Part shown: positions 7,661-15,117 of the stretch, in pieces
Numbering within the stretch: the first letter of the stretch is position 1
Layout of the letters: every line of letters begins with the position of its first letter
From: Planctomycetaceae bacterium
GTDB lineage: Bacteria; Planctomycetota; Phycisphaerae; SM23-33
Direction of reading: 5' to 3'
NCBI GenBank assembly: GCA_039680605.1
Contig: JBDKTA010000031.1
Location: forward strand, 1-37,834
Length of the DNA: 37,834 nt
Notes under the pieces: model-generated
Told to the model about the DNA's origin: nothing
Seen by the model: the letters and a program-made list of their open reading frames with translations, nothing else
Database searches by the model: none
Translations under genes and position numbers: made by a program

Positions 7661-7895
7661 AACTCACCACAGAGGCACAGAGGGCGCGGAGGGACAGAAG
7701 CGGGGATGGATGGATGGATGGATGGATGGATGGATGGATGGATGGACAGCGACCTCGCTGGGCAATCCATTCATCCAGCCATCCAGCATCCATTCATCCA
7801 CTCATCCATTCATCCACTCATCCATTCATCCATTCATCCAATCATCCATTCATCCATTCCCTCTTCCTCTCTGCGGCCTCTGTGTCTCTGTGGTT
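7661..7895. repeat. long composite inverted repeat with (GGAT)n and (ATCC)n arms
   Basis: The left cap AACTCACCACAGAGGCACAG (7,661) is followed by about ten GGAT units (7,704-7,745), then a short centre (AGCGACCTCGCTGG), then many ATCC/ATTC units (about 7,768-7,857) and the right cap CTCTGCGGCCTCTGTGTCTC with TGTGGTT (7,869-7,895). The two halves can form one long hairpin. It occupies almost the entire 275-nt gap between the scaffold-like gene and the capsid gene; no gene is there. Confidence 0.9.
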
Positions 7896-7902
7896 GCCTT
7901 CC

Positions 7903-8673
7903 CTATTTGGGCTTCCTGCCCTTGACTCGTGCCAGCTGCACGTACGCTTTGGCCCCGTATGCGGCGATGAACTGGGCCTTTCTGCGGGGACTGGCGTCAA
8001 GATCCTCCACGCGCAGCGGGCGCCCCGCCGTCCCCTTATGGGCGCCGCTGCCGGTGTCGCCCGAGGGCGGCAGAAAATGCTGCCCTTCCTGGGCGAGCCA
8101 TTCACTCACGAAGCGGCCGACGTCGAGCGGCTGGCCGGCGTCGGACAGCATGGGCTGACCCTCCCCGTCCAGCACGCGCACCTGCGGACCTTCGTCCGCC
8201 AGCGTCACGTCGATCCGCCCGGCCAGGAGCTGCGCCGCCTGCGACAGGGCCGAGGAGCCCCCCACGCCGCAGCCCGTCAATGCCCTGTGCAGTTCGTAGG
8301 CGCCGACCGTGCTCTTGACCATCGCCGAAAGCGCCGCGATGCGGGCATCCTTGGCGGCCGTCTCCTGCGACAGCGACGCCAGGCGCTCGTCGTTGTCGCC
8401 GCGGCCGACCTGTCGCAACTGAGCCAGGTCAGATTCGGCGCGCTGCGCCCGCTGGCGATACTTGCGGGCCTGGGCCGCCTCGCGCAGATACTCCGCGTGC
8501 CACCCGTCGCTGCCCTGGTGCATGGTCCCGTTGTGTGGCATGGGCGTCTCGCCCATGCTCCCCGTCTGGCTTGAACGCTCAGGGACACGCACAACGGAGT
8601 TGTGCGTGGCACCCGTCTCGCCCATGCTCCCGTCTTCGCCCGGGGCTGTCGTGGTATTTTGAAGGTCAGGCAT
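7903..8673 (-). CDS. putative phage scaffolding-type protein 2, 256 aa, with an in-frame repeat insertion
   Basis: I start at MPDLQNTTTAPGEDG (8,673), preceded by AAGGAA at 7 nt; an alternative ATG at 8,688 overlaps the upstream stop as ATGA but lacks a ribosome site. Residues 16-48 are translated repeat DNA (S-M-G-E-T-G-A-T-H-N ... M-G-E-T-P-M-P-H). Residues about 60-120 form a heptad-like coiled coil (AAQARKYRQRAQRAESDLAQLRQV). The C-terminus has RRKAQFIAAYGAKAYVQLA, closely matching the end of the upstream protein. A coiled coil, a basic C-terminus and a place just before the capsid gene suggest a scaffolding or capsid-accessory role; this is inference. Confidence 0.65.
   Translation of the reverse strand: MPDLQNTTTAPGEDGSMGETGATHNSVVRVPERSSQTGSMGETPMPHNGTMHQGSDGWHAEYLREAAQARKYRQRAQRAESDLAQLRQVGRGDNDERLASLSQETAAKDARIAALSAMVKSTVGAYELHRALTGCGVGGSSALSQAAQLLAGRIDVTLADEGPQVRVLDGEGQPMLSDAGQPLDVGRFVSEWLAQEGQHFLPPSGDTGSGAHKGTAGRPLRVEDLDASPRRKAQFIAAYGAKAYVQLARVKGRKPK
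8536..8633. repeat. palindromic repeat inside a coding sequence
   Basis: One GCATGGGCG-TCT-CGCCCATGC unit (8,538-8,558) and a 23-bp CACGCACAAC/GTTGTGCGTG hairpin (8,586-8,608) lie within the 256-aa gene and keep its frame open. The hairpin block is identical over at least 38 bp to the block at 2,875 in a non-coding gap. Confidence 0.9.
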
Positions 8674-8684
8674 GTCGTGTTCCT

Positions 8685-9362
8685 TCATCCGCGGTAGCCT
8701 TTGGACCGGGCCTTGGCCGCCAGTTCGATGTACGCGTCGGCGCCGTGGCGGGCGATGAACTGCGCCTTCTTTCGCGCGTCGCGATCCAGCACCCTCATCA
8801 GGTCCACCGGATCGGCCAGGGCGATCTGCTGAAGCCCCGAGACGACCGCGTCGGCCTCTCGCTGCTTGAGAACCTTGGCGGCGTGGCCGCGCAGCAGCGG
8901 GTCGCTCTCGAGTTTGCGGCGGAGAAACTCCGTCGGGTCCGGGGTGATCTGGACAGCCCCGCCGGCGTCCACCGTGGCAGTGAAGTGCCGCGAGAACGCG
9001 CCAGCCGTCTGCGGCGGAATCCCCAGCGCCACCGCGGCGCTGCGAACCGCCTCTGCCAGGGCGACGCTGCTGAAGCGGCGGCGGAGTTCGTCGTTGGTCT
9101 CCATGGCTTCTTCGAGCAGGCGCGACGTCTCCTGGGCCTCTTCGTGGCCGCTTCGCAACTGCTCGATCTGCTCCCACAGGCGGCGGTTCTCATCCTGCAG
9201 ACGGCCGATGTGCTCAGCCGGCGGCGTTGCCGGTTCGGCTGGCGCTGCCTCGACCGCCGGCGCACCGGGCGCCCCGCCGGCGGGTTCGCTGTCGGTATTG
9301 CAGCGGGCAAACAGCGGCGTCACCACCGGCGCAGTATTGAAACGATTGGACATCCAGAGCAT
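8685..9362 (-). CDS. putative phage scaffolding-type protein 1, 225 aa
   Basis: The start MLWMSNRFNTAPV has AGGAG seven nt upstream. A Pro/Ala/Gly-rich linker (residues 25-50) leads to a clear coiled coil (about 52-95: HIGRLQDENRRLWEQIEQL ... SRLLEEAMETNDELRRRF), a mixed middle with PDPTEFLRRKLESDPLLRG, and a C-terminal motif ARKKAQFIARHGADAYIEL that recurs in the next protein. Long coiled coils with a basic C-terminal tail are typical of phage scaffolding proteins, which line the procapsid and leave or are degraded on DNA packaging. The position between portal and capsid genes agrees. The family name is not certain. Confidence 0.65.
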   Translation of the reverse strand: MLWMSNRFNTAPVVTPLFARCNTDSEPAGGAPGAPAVEAAPAEPATPPAEHIGRLQDENRRLWEQIEQLRSGHEEAQETSRLLEEAMETNDELRRRFSSVALAEAVRSAAVALGIPPQTAGAFSRHFTATVDAGGAVQITPDPTEFLRRKLESDPLLRGHAAKVLKQREADAVVSGLQQIALADPVDLMRVLDRDARKKAQFIARHGADAYIELAAKARSKGYRG

Positions 9363-9377
9363 GTTGTTCTCCTGTTA

Positions 9378-9540
9378 GAACTCACCACAGAGGCACAGAG
9401 GGCGCAGAGGGGGGAAAGAGACGGAATACTGGAATATTGGAAGAATGGAAGAACCGTCGTCGCGCGTACCCCATCATTCCATTATTTCATCATTCCATTC
9501 TTCCTGCTTTTCCTCTCTGCATTCTCTGTGCCTCTGTGGT
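9378..9540. repeat. composite inverted repeat with CACAGAGG caps and TGGAAT/ATTCCA core
   Basis: The same outer caps as at 7,661 (GAACTCACCACAGAGGCACA at 9,378 and CTCTGTGCCTCTGTGGT at 9,524-9,540) here enclose a different core: AATACTGGAATATTGGAAG on the left and CATTCCATTATTTCATCATT on the right. It fills the gap between portal and scaffold-like genes; no gene is present. Confidence 0.85.
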
Positions 9541-9546
9541 CGGTTT

Positions 9547-10998
9547 TCATATCCCCGCGAAGGCGGCGGATTCGATCTCGTTCAGCGCGGTGCGGTAGTC
9601 GGCGTCGTCGTCTTTGGTCAGGGCGTCGAGGATTTTCCGCAGTTGCACTTTCAGCAGCGTGGGCACCTGCTGGTGGATGCCCATCGACACGAACTGGCGC
9701 GCCTGGGCGACCAGGTCAGCCACGCTGGTCAGGACGAACTTCTTGTTGTACTGCACGCTGTAGCCGATCTCGTCGTGGGCGACGAGTCGGCCCTGGTGGC
9801 GGCTGACCGCCAGGCGGACGATCTCGCGTTCGACCTGCTCGGCCTGACAGGCGGTGGCCTGCATTTCGTTGTCCAGGTCGGTGCGTTCGACGGCGACCTG
9901 CGTTCCGGAGGAGGCGCGGCTCTGAAGGTCGCCCGTCGAGCCGGTCAGTTTGCCGATGCGCAGGATGGCCTCCATGAGCATCTGTGCCAGCTCGATCTTG
10001 ATGCGGATGTGGTTGACGTCGCCGGCGACATCCTTGAGCTGGGCGCCTTCGGGCAGCGTCCAGCAGCCCATGGGCGTGATCTCCGAGGGCACCTGGTCGG
10101 GCGAGACGCCGGTGGCCACCAGGAACCCGATGTTGCGGTACACGTCGATCTGGATCTGCGAGACCAGGTTCAGCAGGTACCGCGCGATCGGCGCGATCCG
10201 GCTCAGCAGCGACAGCGGCACCTTGGGGTACTCGCTCGCCGACGCCGTCTTGTAGTAGAAGCTCACCACCGGGCACAGGCCCAGCGCGATCGGCCCGTTC
10301 CACAGACGCGTCGGGCCCTCGGCGTCGACTTCGTAAAGCCGCCACTGGTCAGCCATCACCGTCAGGTACCGCCGCACGTCGCCGGGGCCGGCGGTCTCGT
10401 CGGCCGCAGGGACGCCGCCCAGGGCGTAGCGGGCCCAGACATACCGCCCGGCGTGATCGACCGCCCAGTCCAGCCGTTCCAGTGCGGAAAACAGATGCAC
10501 GCACGGCAGCAGGCCCATCTGCCGCTCCTGGGCGAGGGTCGCCGGCTCGGCGCCAGCCGGCGCGGCGGACTTGTCGACGACCAGGTCGACGCCGTTGATG
10601 TAGTGCATGCGCAGGGCGCGGCGCATGAGGTCGTCCATGCCCGTTCCGCCGCCGTCGACGTCGGACAGGAACCGCCCCAGGAACTCGCCAAAGGGCGAGT
10701 GCTGATACTGCCGCACCGGCGGGGCGCGAAAGATGTTGTCGACGCGCAGGTTGATCAGGTCGGCGCAGTGGTCCATCGCGACGGCCGCGTTGCGCCGCCA
10801 GGCGTACTGCGCAGCCGGCTCGCACACGCTGCCGCGCTCGTCGGCCCCGAAGCGGTCGAGGTAGTCGCCGCGGCGCAGCACGTGCAGGGGCATCTCGGCC
10901 ATGTCGCGGTTGAGCTCCCAGGCCCCGCGCAGTTCGTCGTAGGTCGCGCAGGTCCGCGTGGGATCGAAGTCGGTCAGTTGTGGTTCGGTCTTAATCAT
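9547..10998 (-). CDS. phage portal protein, 483 aa
   Basis: Portal proteins form the dodecameric ring at one capsid vertex through which DNA is packaged. The gene follows the large terminase and precedes the scaffold-like and capsid genes, the canonical order. Sequence features include an N-terminal RGAWELNRDMAEMPLHVLRRGDYL segment, a central beta region (LTVMADQWRLYEVDAEGPTRLW, then GLCPVVSFYY), and the long helical stem/wing SLLSRIAPIARYLLNLVSQI followed by Gln/Thr-rich LTGSTGDLQSRASSGTQVAVE and an extended C-terminal helix. I start at MIKTEPQLTDFDP (10,998), with AGGA about 10 nt upstream; the longer frame upstream is repeat-derived. Confidence 0.8.
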   Translation of the reverse strand: MIKTEPQLTDFDPTRTCATYDELRGAWELNRDMAEMPLHVLRRGDYLDRFGADERGSVCEPAAQYAWRRNAAVAMDHCADLINLRVDNIFRAPPVRQYQHSPFGEFLGRFLSDVDGGGTGMDDLMRRALRMHYINGVDLVVDKSAAPAGAEPATLAQERQMGLLPCVHLFSALERLDWAVDHAGRYVWARYALGGVPAADETAGPGDVRRYLTVMADQWRLYEVDAEGPTRLWNGPIALGLCPVVSFYYKTASASEYPKVPLSLLSRIAPIARYLLNLVSQIQIDVYRNIGFLVATGVSPDQVPSEITPMGCWTLPEGAQLKDVAGDVNHIRIKIELAQMLMEAILRIGKLTGSTGDLQSRASSGTQVAVERTDLDNEMQATACQAEQVEREIVRLAVSRHQGRLVAHDEIGYSVQYNKKFVLTSVADLVAQARQFVSMGIHQQVPTLLKVQLRKILDALTKDDDADYRTALNEIESAAFAGI

Positions 10999-11194
10999 GT
11001 TTGTGTCCTGAGAGTTAAATTCGAAACAACAAAATCGAAATCCGAAACAAACAACAAGGGAAGCAAACGGCAAATGAGACAAATCCAGAGCACGGGGGGG
11101 CGCGTTTGATTCGCTTCTTCTTTTGTTCCTTGTTTCTTCTTGTTCGTTTCTTGTTTCGGATTTCGGTTTTGCTGTTTCGTATTTGCTGTTCGCT
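10999..11194. repeat. AT-rich inverted repeat of GAAATCCGAAAC/GTTTCGGATTTC type
   Basis: The gap between terminase and portal holds TTCGAAACAACAAAATCGAA ATCCGAAAC-type sequence on its right-reading left side (about 11,015-11,050) and the complementary CTTGTTTCGGATTTCGGTTT run at about 11,150-11,170. Base composition is far more AT-rich than the flanking genes. It can fold into a long imperfect hairpin; no gene is seen. Confidence 0.75.
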
Positions 11195-12694
11195 CTACGA
11201 CGCCCCGAGCCGGATGACACCGATGCTGCGGCAAAGGTCGACGTTCACGAAGTAGTACCGCAGGGCGTCGGGAATGTGCTCGTGTTCCTGCGGATCGGCG
11301 GGCTCGTCCAGCCAGATCCCGTTGACCCGTCGGTTGTGATAGCGCTGCATCGCCTTGACGAAGTACGCGTTGCCGCCGCCGCGCGTGTAAAACAACCGCG
11401 GGCGCCCGTCGGCCGGGTCGAGCGCCGCCTTGATGAGGGCGATCCCGTTTCGCACCTCCCGGGCCGTCGATGCCGTGTTGTACGTACACTCGATGCCATA
11501 CTCTTTCCTGAAGACCTCGATGTTCGACTGCCCGGACTGGTCGTTGCGGTTTCGCCCGGCCGGGTCGCAGTACGTGTCGGCCACGCCGCGGCTGAGCGGG
11601 TGGGCGGCGATGTACTGCGCGTGCTGGTGGATCGTGGCCTGCTCGCTGGCGTAGGTGTCCAGGACGTACGAGACGCCGTCTTTGTCGCGGGCGATCCACA
11701 GGCACACGAAGACGCCGTGCCCCCAGTCGATCGCGCGGTAGATCTTCACGTCCGGCGGCGGCTGGTCGCAGCGGTGGCGGCCCTCGTCGAACTCGGGAAA
11801 GACGCGCCCTTCCACCGACGGGCGGCGGCACTCGGCCTCGGCTTGCCATCGCGCCGCCGACCATCGGCGGAAGTTCTTGATGGCGTCGTCGATGCGAAAG
11901 AGCCCGACGCATTCGCGGGCGATGCCGACTTTCGCGTCAGGCCCGCGGAGCTGGCGCGCCTTGGCGCGGCAGACCGGCTCGAGCGGGCAGACGTCGCAGC
12001 CGCGCCCGTGCTGGTGGCGCCTGGCCGAGCATTTCTCCAGCGACTCCCAGATGCCCCACTTGTGCAGGGCGATGCCTTTGGCCTGGGCGTTCTCGACCAG
12101 CGTGGACATCGGACCATCCGCGCGGTGCCAGGTCGAGGTGTCGATGATGCGGGCCTTCATGGCGTCGCTGCTGGAGAGCATGCCCACCGACGCGTCGAGC
12201 ACCTCCGAGTCGGTCTCGTCGACCTCGTCGCGGAACAGCCGCTGGATCTTCGGTCCGCGGACGCGCTTCTGGCTGGCCGCCAGGATCTCCAGGCGTCCGC
12301 CGGCGACGTTGGTCAGCAGCCGCCCGGGCGAGCCTTCCAGGCGCTCCTTGAGCATGGGCAGTTCCGTCCATCGCAGCCAGTACTGGTACAGGTTGCGCGC
12401 CTGCTCCTCGCTGCCCGACAGCACGCAGGCCCTGACGTTGTCGTAACGCATGAAATCCAGCGCCGCCAGAATCGACGCGCTGAGCGTCTTGCCGCCGGAG
12501 CGGTTGGCCCAGGCCGCCATGTCTTGCCCCGGGCTCATGTACGCCTCTGAGACAAAATGCCACGGCGAGGAATGGTCCGGGGAAAACACCTTGTACGGCA
12601 GGCGGATGCCGAAATGCTCCCGGATAAATTTCCGGAGATCATCCTTGTTCGTCGGCATTTTTTTGTCGGCCGGCTGTGATTTCTTCTTGGACAT
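11195..12694 (-). CDS. phage terminase large subunit, 499 aa
   Basis: This is the ATP-driven DNA-packaging motor and nuclease. The ATPase domain has a Walker A variant NRSGGKT (64-70) and a Walker B with catalytic Glu in RLFRDEVDE (152-160). A four-cysteine cluster (C222, C233, C236, C242) suggests a small zinc-binding insertion. The C-terminal RNase-H-like nuclease shows acidic residues at AIDWGHG (D323), DTYCDPAGR (373-381) and HIPDALRYY (473-481). Full length is normal for the family. The ATG follows GGCGGGG at about 3 nt. It lies downstream of the ABC-GNAT gene and upstream of the portal gene. Confidence 0.88.
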   Translation of the reverse strand: MSKKKSQPADKKMPTNKDDLRKFIREHFGIRLPYKVFSPDHSSPWHFVSEAYMSPGQDMAAWANRSGGKTLSASILAALDFMRYDNVRACVLSGSEEQARNLYQYWLRWTELPMLKERLEGSPGRLLTNVAGGRLEILAASQKRVRGPKIQRLFRDEVDETDSEVLDASVGMLSSSDAMKARIIDTSTWHRADGPMSTLVENAQAKGIALHKWGIWESLEKCSARRHQHGRGCDVCPLEPVCRAKARQLRGPDAKVGIARECVGLFRIDDAIKNFRRWSAARWQAEAECRRPSVEGRVFPEFDEGRHRCDQPPPDVKIYRAIDWGHGVFVCLWIARDKDGVSYVLDTYASEQATIHQHAQYIAAHPLSRGVADTYCDPAGRNRNDQSGQSNIEVFRKEYGIECTYNTASTAREVRNGIALIKAALDPADGRPRLFYTRGGGNAYFVKAMQRYHNRRVNGIWLDEPADPQEHEHIPDALRYYFVNVDLCRSIGVIRLGAS

Positions 12695-12715
12695 AACCCC
12701 GCCATATACAAGCTG

Positions 12716-12919
12716 TTACATGTTATCTAGGTTGACTACTTCGCCGCCGATACGTTTTTCACAGCATGGAAAAACAAATATTTGCTTTTCCTGCCGCCGT
12801 TTTACTACAATGCGATAACGGGGCTGGTACTCCTCCTTGGCCAGCCCCTCGGAAAGCAGGTTGGCCCTCCCCCAGACCAGCCTGCTTTCCACCTTTTTTA
12901 TCTGGACTCCCTCGCACAC
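12716..12919 (-). CDS. possible small protein overlapping the 3' end of the ABC-GNAT gene, 67 aa
   Basis: The frame opens with GTG at 12,919 (MCEGVQIKKVES) and ends 22 nt before the terminase start. The product is charged, with KEEYQPRYRIVVKRRQEKQI and a FPCCEK pair. Hand-counted third-position GC is about 80 % over its first 36 codons, against about 40 % for the same stretch in the ABC-GNAT frame, so this frame looks like the one under selection. No good Shine-Dalgarno precedes the GTG. It may be a separate gene or the true C-terminus of the fusion reached through a frameshift. No function is recognised. Confidence 0.45.
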   Translation of the reverse strand: MCEGVQIKKVESRLVWGRANLLSEGLAKEEYQPRYRIVVKRRQEKQIFVFPCCEKRIGGEVVNLDNM

Positions 12920-14114
12920 CCTTGTCGTTGTCTAAGATGAAGTACGCTGGGCGGCTGAACCGCACACGCTGCTGGTATTTCCGGAAGCCCTCTTCCGTCC
13001 AGTTCGACTTGCCGTAGCAGGTTCGGTTCGGGCCGCCCCCGCGATTCGATGCGACCGCGTCGCCGGCGTCGACACGCGTGAATCCGGCCGCCTGGCAGAA
13101 CGGTACGACGCCCGCCATCTCGCTGACCAGTTCGATCCACCGCCACGACGTCAACTCGCACGCGCGACGCAGAAACCGCCAGGCGATGCCCGCCCCGCGG
13201 TATCGCGGGTCGATCACCAGCCGCGTGACGGCCGCGATCTCGCGATTGATCCGCATGGCGCCGGCGGCGGTGATCTTGCCGCCCAGACCGAAAAACATTC
13301 GCCGCGCGGGGCTGGCCAGCGGGCCGTAGCCAAAGATGCAGATGCCCACGGGCTCATCGCCGTGACGCAGCAGCAGCACGCGTCGCACCGGGCCCAGGCG
13401 CCCGCCGCGATAGTGCCACGCTGCGAAATGCCGCCAGTCACGCGCGGCGCCTTCAGTGATCGTCAACTCGCCCAGAAAGCTGATTGGCCGGCGCTCGGGG
13501 AGCCGCGCCTCGGCGACCGCTCCGCTGCTGCCGCAACGCACGATGACATCCGGTTGAAGGTCGTCGGCCAGGTCGTCGTGTGCCGTCGCCAGCAGCAGGG
13601 CGAGGCCGCGCTGGTCCGCCAGGCGACGGGCGTTGCGGCTGATGACCTTGGCCGTGACGCGGTCGAGCTTGGCGCACCATTCGTCGGCCACGATCGTGCC
13701 GGCCCCGCCAGCTACGCACGAGGCCAGGGCGAAGCGGTACCGCTGACCGTCGCTGAGTTCGTCGGGCGAACGCAGCATCAGGTGCGCGTCGCCCAGCCCG
13801 CACAGGCTCAGCAGCCGCATGGCCTCGTCGGCCTCGCAGCCCAGGCTGTCGACCAGCGCCGCCTCGCCGCCGGGGGAATCGTCGATGTGTACCGCCCCGT
13901 CGACGCACGCGGCAGAGCGTCGCAGCAAGCTGCTCTTGCCGCTGCCGCTGGGGCCTTGGAACAGGACGATCTTGCCCGGCGCAGGGTCCAGTTCCAGATC
14001 GCGTGCGATCACATTCTCGCCGCCGTCGGGACCGATCCCAAAGGCCGTCATGACGCGTGCGGTGTTGCACGTGGCTCGCCTGGGCTTGATCGAATATGCG
14101 CAGTTCAGTTTCAT
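12759..14114 (-). CDS. ABC-type ATPase fused to a GNAT acetyltransferase (COG2401-like), 451 aa
   Basis: Residues about 30-205 form a single ABC ATPase domain: Walker A GPSGSGKSS (54-62), signature-like LSDGQ (120-124), Walker B TIVADEW (140-146) and switch His179 in LLLATAHDD. Residues about 215-390 form a GNAT fold with the acetyl-CoA loop RYRGAG (304-309) after AVTRLVIDP. The architecture matches COG2401 (archaeal MK0520-like). There is no membrane segment, so it is not a transporter. It sits between a ParB-like gene and the terminase. The start MKLNCAYSIK (14,114) abuts a repeat array and lacks a Shine-Dalgarno. The last ~50 residues have poor codon use and may not be genuine. Confidence 0.75.
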   Translation of the reverse strand: MKLNCAYSIKPRRATCNTARVMTAFGIGPDGGENVIARDLELDPAPGKIVLFQGPSGSGKSSLLRRSAACVDGAVHIDDSPGGEAALVDSLGCEADEAMRLLSLCGLGDAHLMLRSPDELSDGQRYRFALASCVAGGAGTIVADEWCAKLDRVTAKVISRNARRLADQRGLALLLATAHDDLADDLQPDVIVRCGSSGAVAEARLPERRPISFLGELTITEGAARDWRHFAAWHYRGGRLGPVRRVLLLRHGDEPVGICIFGYGPLASPARRMFFGLGGKITAAGAMRINREIAAVTRLVIDPRYRGAGIAWRFLRRACELTSWRWIELVSEMAGVVPFCQAAGFTRVDAGDAVASNRGGGPNRTCYGKSNWTEEGFRKYQQRVRFSRPAYFILDNDKGVRGSPDKKGGKQAGLGEGQPAFRGAGQGGVPAPLSHCSKTAAGKANICFSML

Positions 14115-14120
14115 AAAGTA

Positions 14121-14503
14121 GCACGGGCGTCTCGCCCGTGAGTCGCATGGGCGTCCCGCCCATGCTCTTTCTGTGTGGCATGGGCGTCCCGCCCATGCTC
14201 TTGCTGTGTGGCATGGGCGTCCCGCCCATGCTCTTTCTGTGTGGCATGGGCGTCCCGCCCATGCTCCCCGTTCTTCTCTTGCCCCTGGCGGGCGAGACGC
14301 CCGCCAGTGCATGGGCGAGACGCCCATGCCACAAAACCGCCCATGCTCCCCGTTCTTTCTCTTCTCCCTGGCGGGCGGGACGCCCGCCAGTGCATGGGCG
14401 AGACGCCCATGCCACAAAACCGCCCATGCTCTCCGTTCTTTCTCTGCTCCCTGGCGGGCGGGACGCCCGCCAGTGCATGGGCGAGACGCCCATGCCACAA
14501 AAC
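14121..14503. repeat. dense palindromic array: 33-bp x4 and 83-bp x3 tandem units
   Basis: This is the largest cluster of the GCATGGGCG/CGCCCATGC family. After a first unit at 14,121, four copies recur every 33 bp (14,145, 14,178, 14,211, 14,244), each a palindrome plus a TCTTTCTGTGTG-type spacer. Then three copies of an 83-bp unit follow (starting 14,285, 14,368, 14,451), each with a CTGGCGGGCG/CGCCCGCCAG hairpin next to a GCATGGGCG hairpin. The array is flush with the start of the ABC-GNAT gene (14,114) and the stop of the ParB-like gene (14,506). Open frames across it are artefacts of the repeat. Confidence 0.95.
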
Positions 14504-14505
14504 CA

Positions 14506-15117
14506 TTACTGGCCAGTCCCGTCCGTTCGCACGTGGCACTTCACGCCCTCTGCCGCGGCCAGGGCGTCCAGTTGGGCCCGGAGCGTTTTGTAGACGTTGG
14601 GCGCTATTTCAAGGATCACCACCGTCTGACGCCGCCGCGGCGCCGGCACGGGCGCCTTGGCGGCCACAAGCTCCGTCGGCAGCGCCAGAAGGTCTTGCAC
14701 CTCCCGCGGCGGCAAAGCCGTCAGGGCCGCAACATCCAGCCCGGCGCCGGAGAGATCCGCGACGACCTGCGACAGCGCCTCGGGGTCGAACCGCCCCTGG
14801 GCCGCCTTGGCATTCAGCGCCACGCCCAGGGCCTTGCAGCGGCCGTCATCGATGCCGTCCAGAAAGACACACGGCACCCGTTCGGCCGGCTGCTGCCGCA
14901 TCGCGTTAGCCTTGAGCCGCTGATGCCCGCCGATCAGCAGGCGGTCCTTGCGCCTGGCGATGACCGGCTCGACAAAGCCGTACACGTCAAGCATCGCCGC
15001 CAACGCCGCCAACGCCTTGCGGTCGATCTTGCGAGGGTTGTAAGCGGCCGCATTGAGCGAGCCGGGCGCGACGTACTCGACGGCGATCGTCCTTTCCGAT
15101 GCCACTGCGGCCGTCAT
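14506..15117 (-). CDS. ParB/Srx-like nuclease-fold domain protein, 203 aa
   Basis: The N-terminal ~80 residues show the ParB-type fold: PGSLNAAAYNPRKIDRKALA (NPRK at 27-30), VYGFVEPVIARR, then the conserved LLIGGHQRLKA (GGHQRL 63-68). The rest is helical with a Pro/Ala-rich linker and a C-terminal VVILEIAPNVYKTLRAQLD domain. Phages often carry ParB-like proteins next to the terminase; some bind or nick DNA, and others act with methyltransferases. There is no helix-turn-helix like that of chromosomal ParB. The ATG overlaps the stop of the upstream gene as ATGA, so translation is coupled. The role in this element is unknown. Confidence 0.75.
   Translation of the reverse strand: MTAAVASERTIAVEYVAPGSLNAAAYNPRKIDRKALAALAAMLDVYGFVEPVIARRKDRLLIGGHQRLKANAMRQQPAERVPCVFLDGIDDGRCKALGVALNAKAAQGRFDPEALSQVVADLSGAGLDVAALTALPPREVQDLLALPTELVAAKAPVPAPRRRQTVVILEIAPNVYKTLRAQLDALAAAEGVKCHVRTDGTGQ

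Noticed and set aside
6491-8158. Plus-strand frame spanning the GGAT repeats and the capsid gene
   Set aside because: It depends on repeat DNA and on the antisense of the capsid gene; no domain is recognisable.
9445-12550. Plus-strand frames opposite portal and terminase (9,445-11,109; 11,123-12,550)
   Set aside because: Antisense shadows of well-supported minus-strand phage genes.
14121-14503. Possible CRISPR array
   Set aside because: The regular spacing is due to palindromes with near-identical spacers; CRISPR spacers would differ, and no cas genes are nearby.
12759-14539. Proteins rich in G-R-D-A-H-A-T or M-G-V-S-P-M motifs read across the repeat arrays
   Set aside because: They are translations of the palindromic repeats in different frames; true starts with ribosome sites lie inside these frames.
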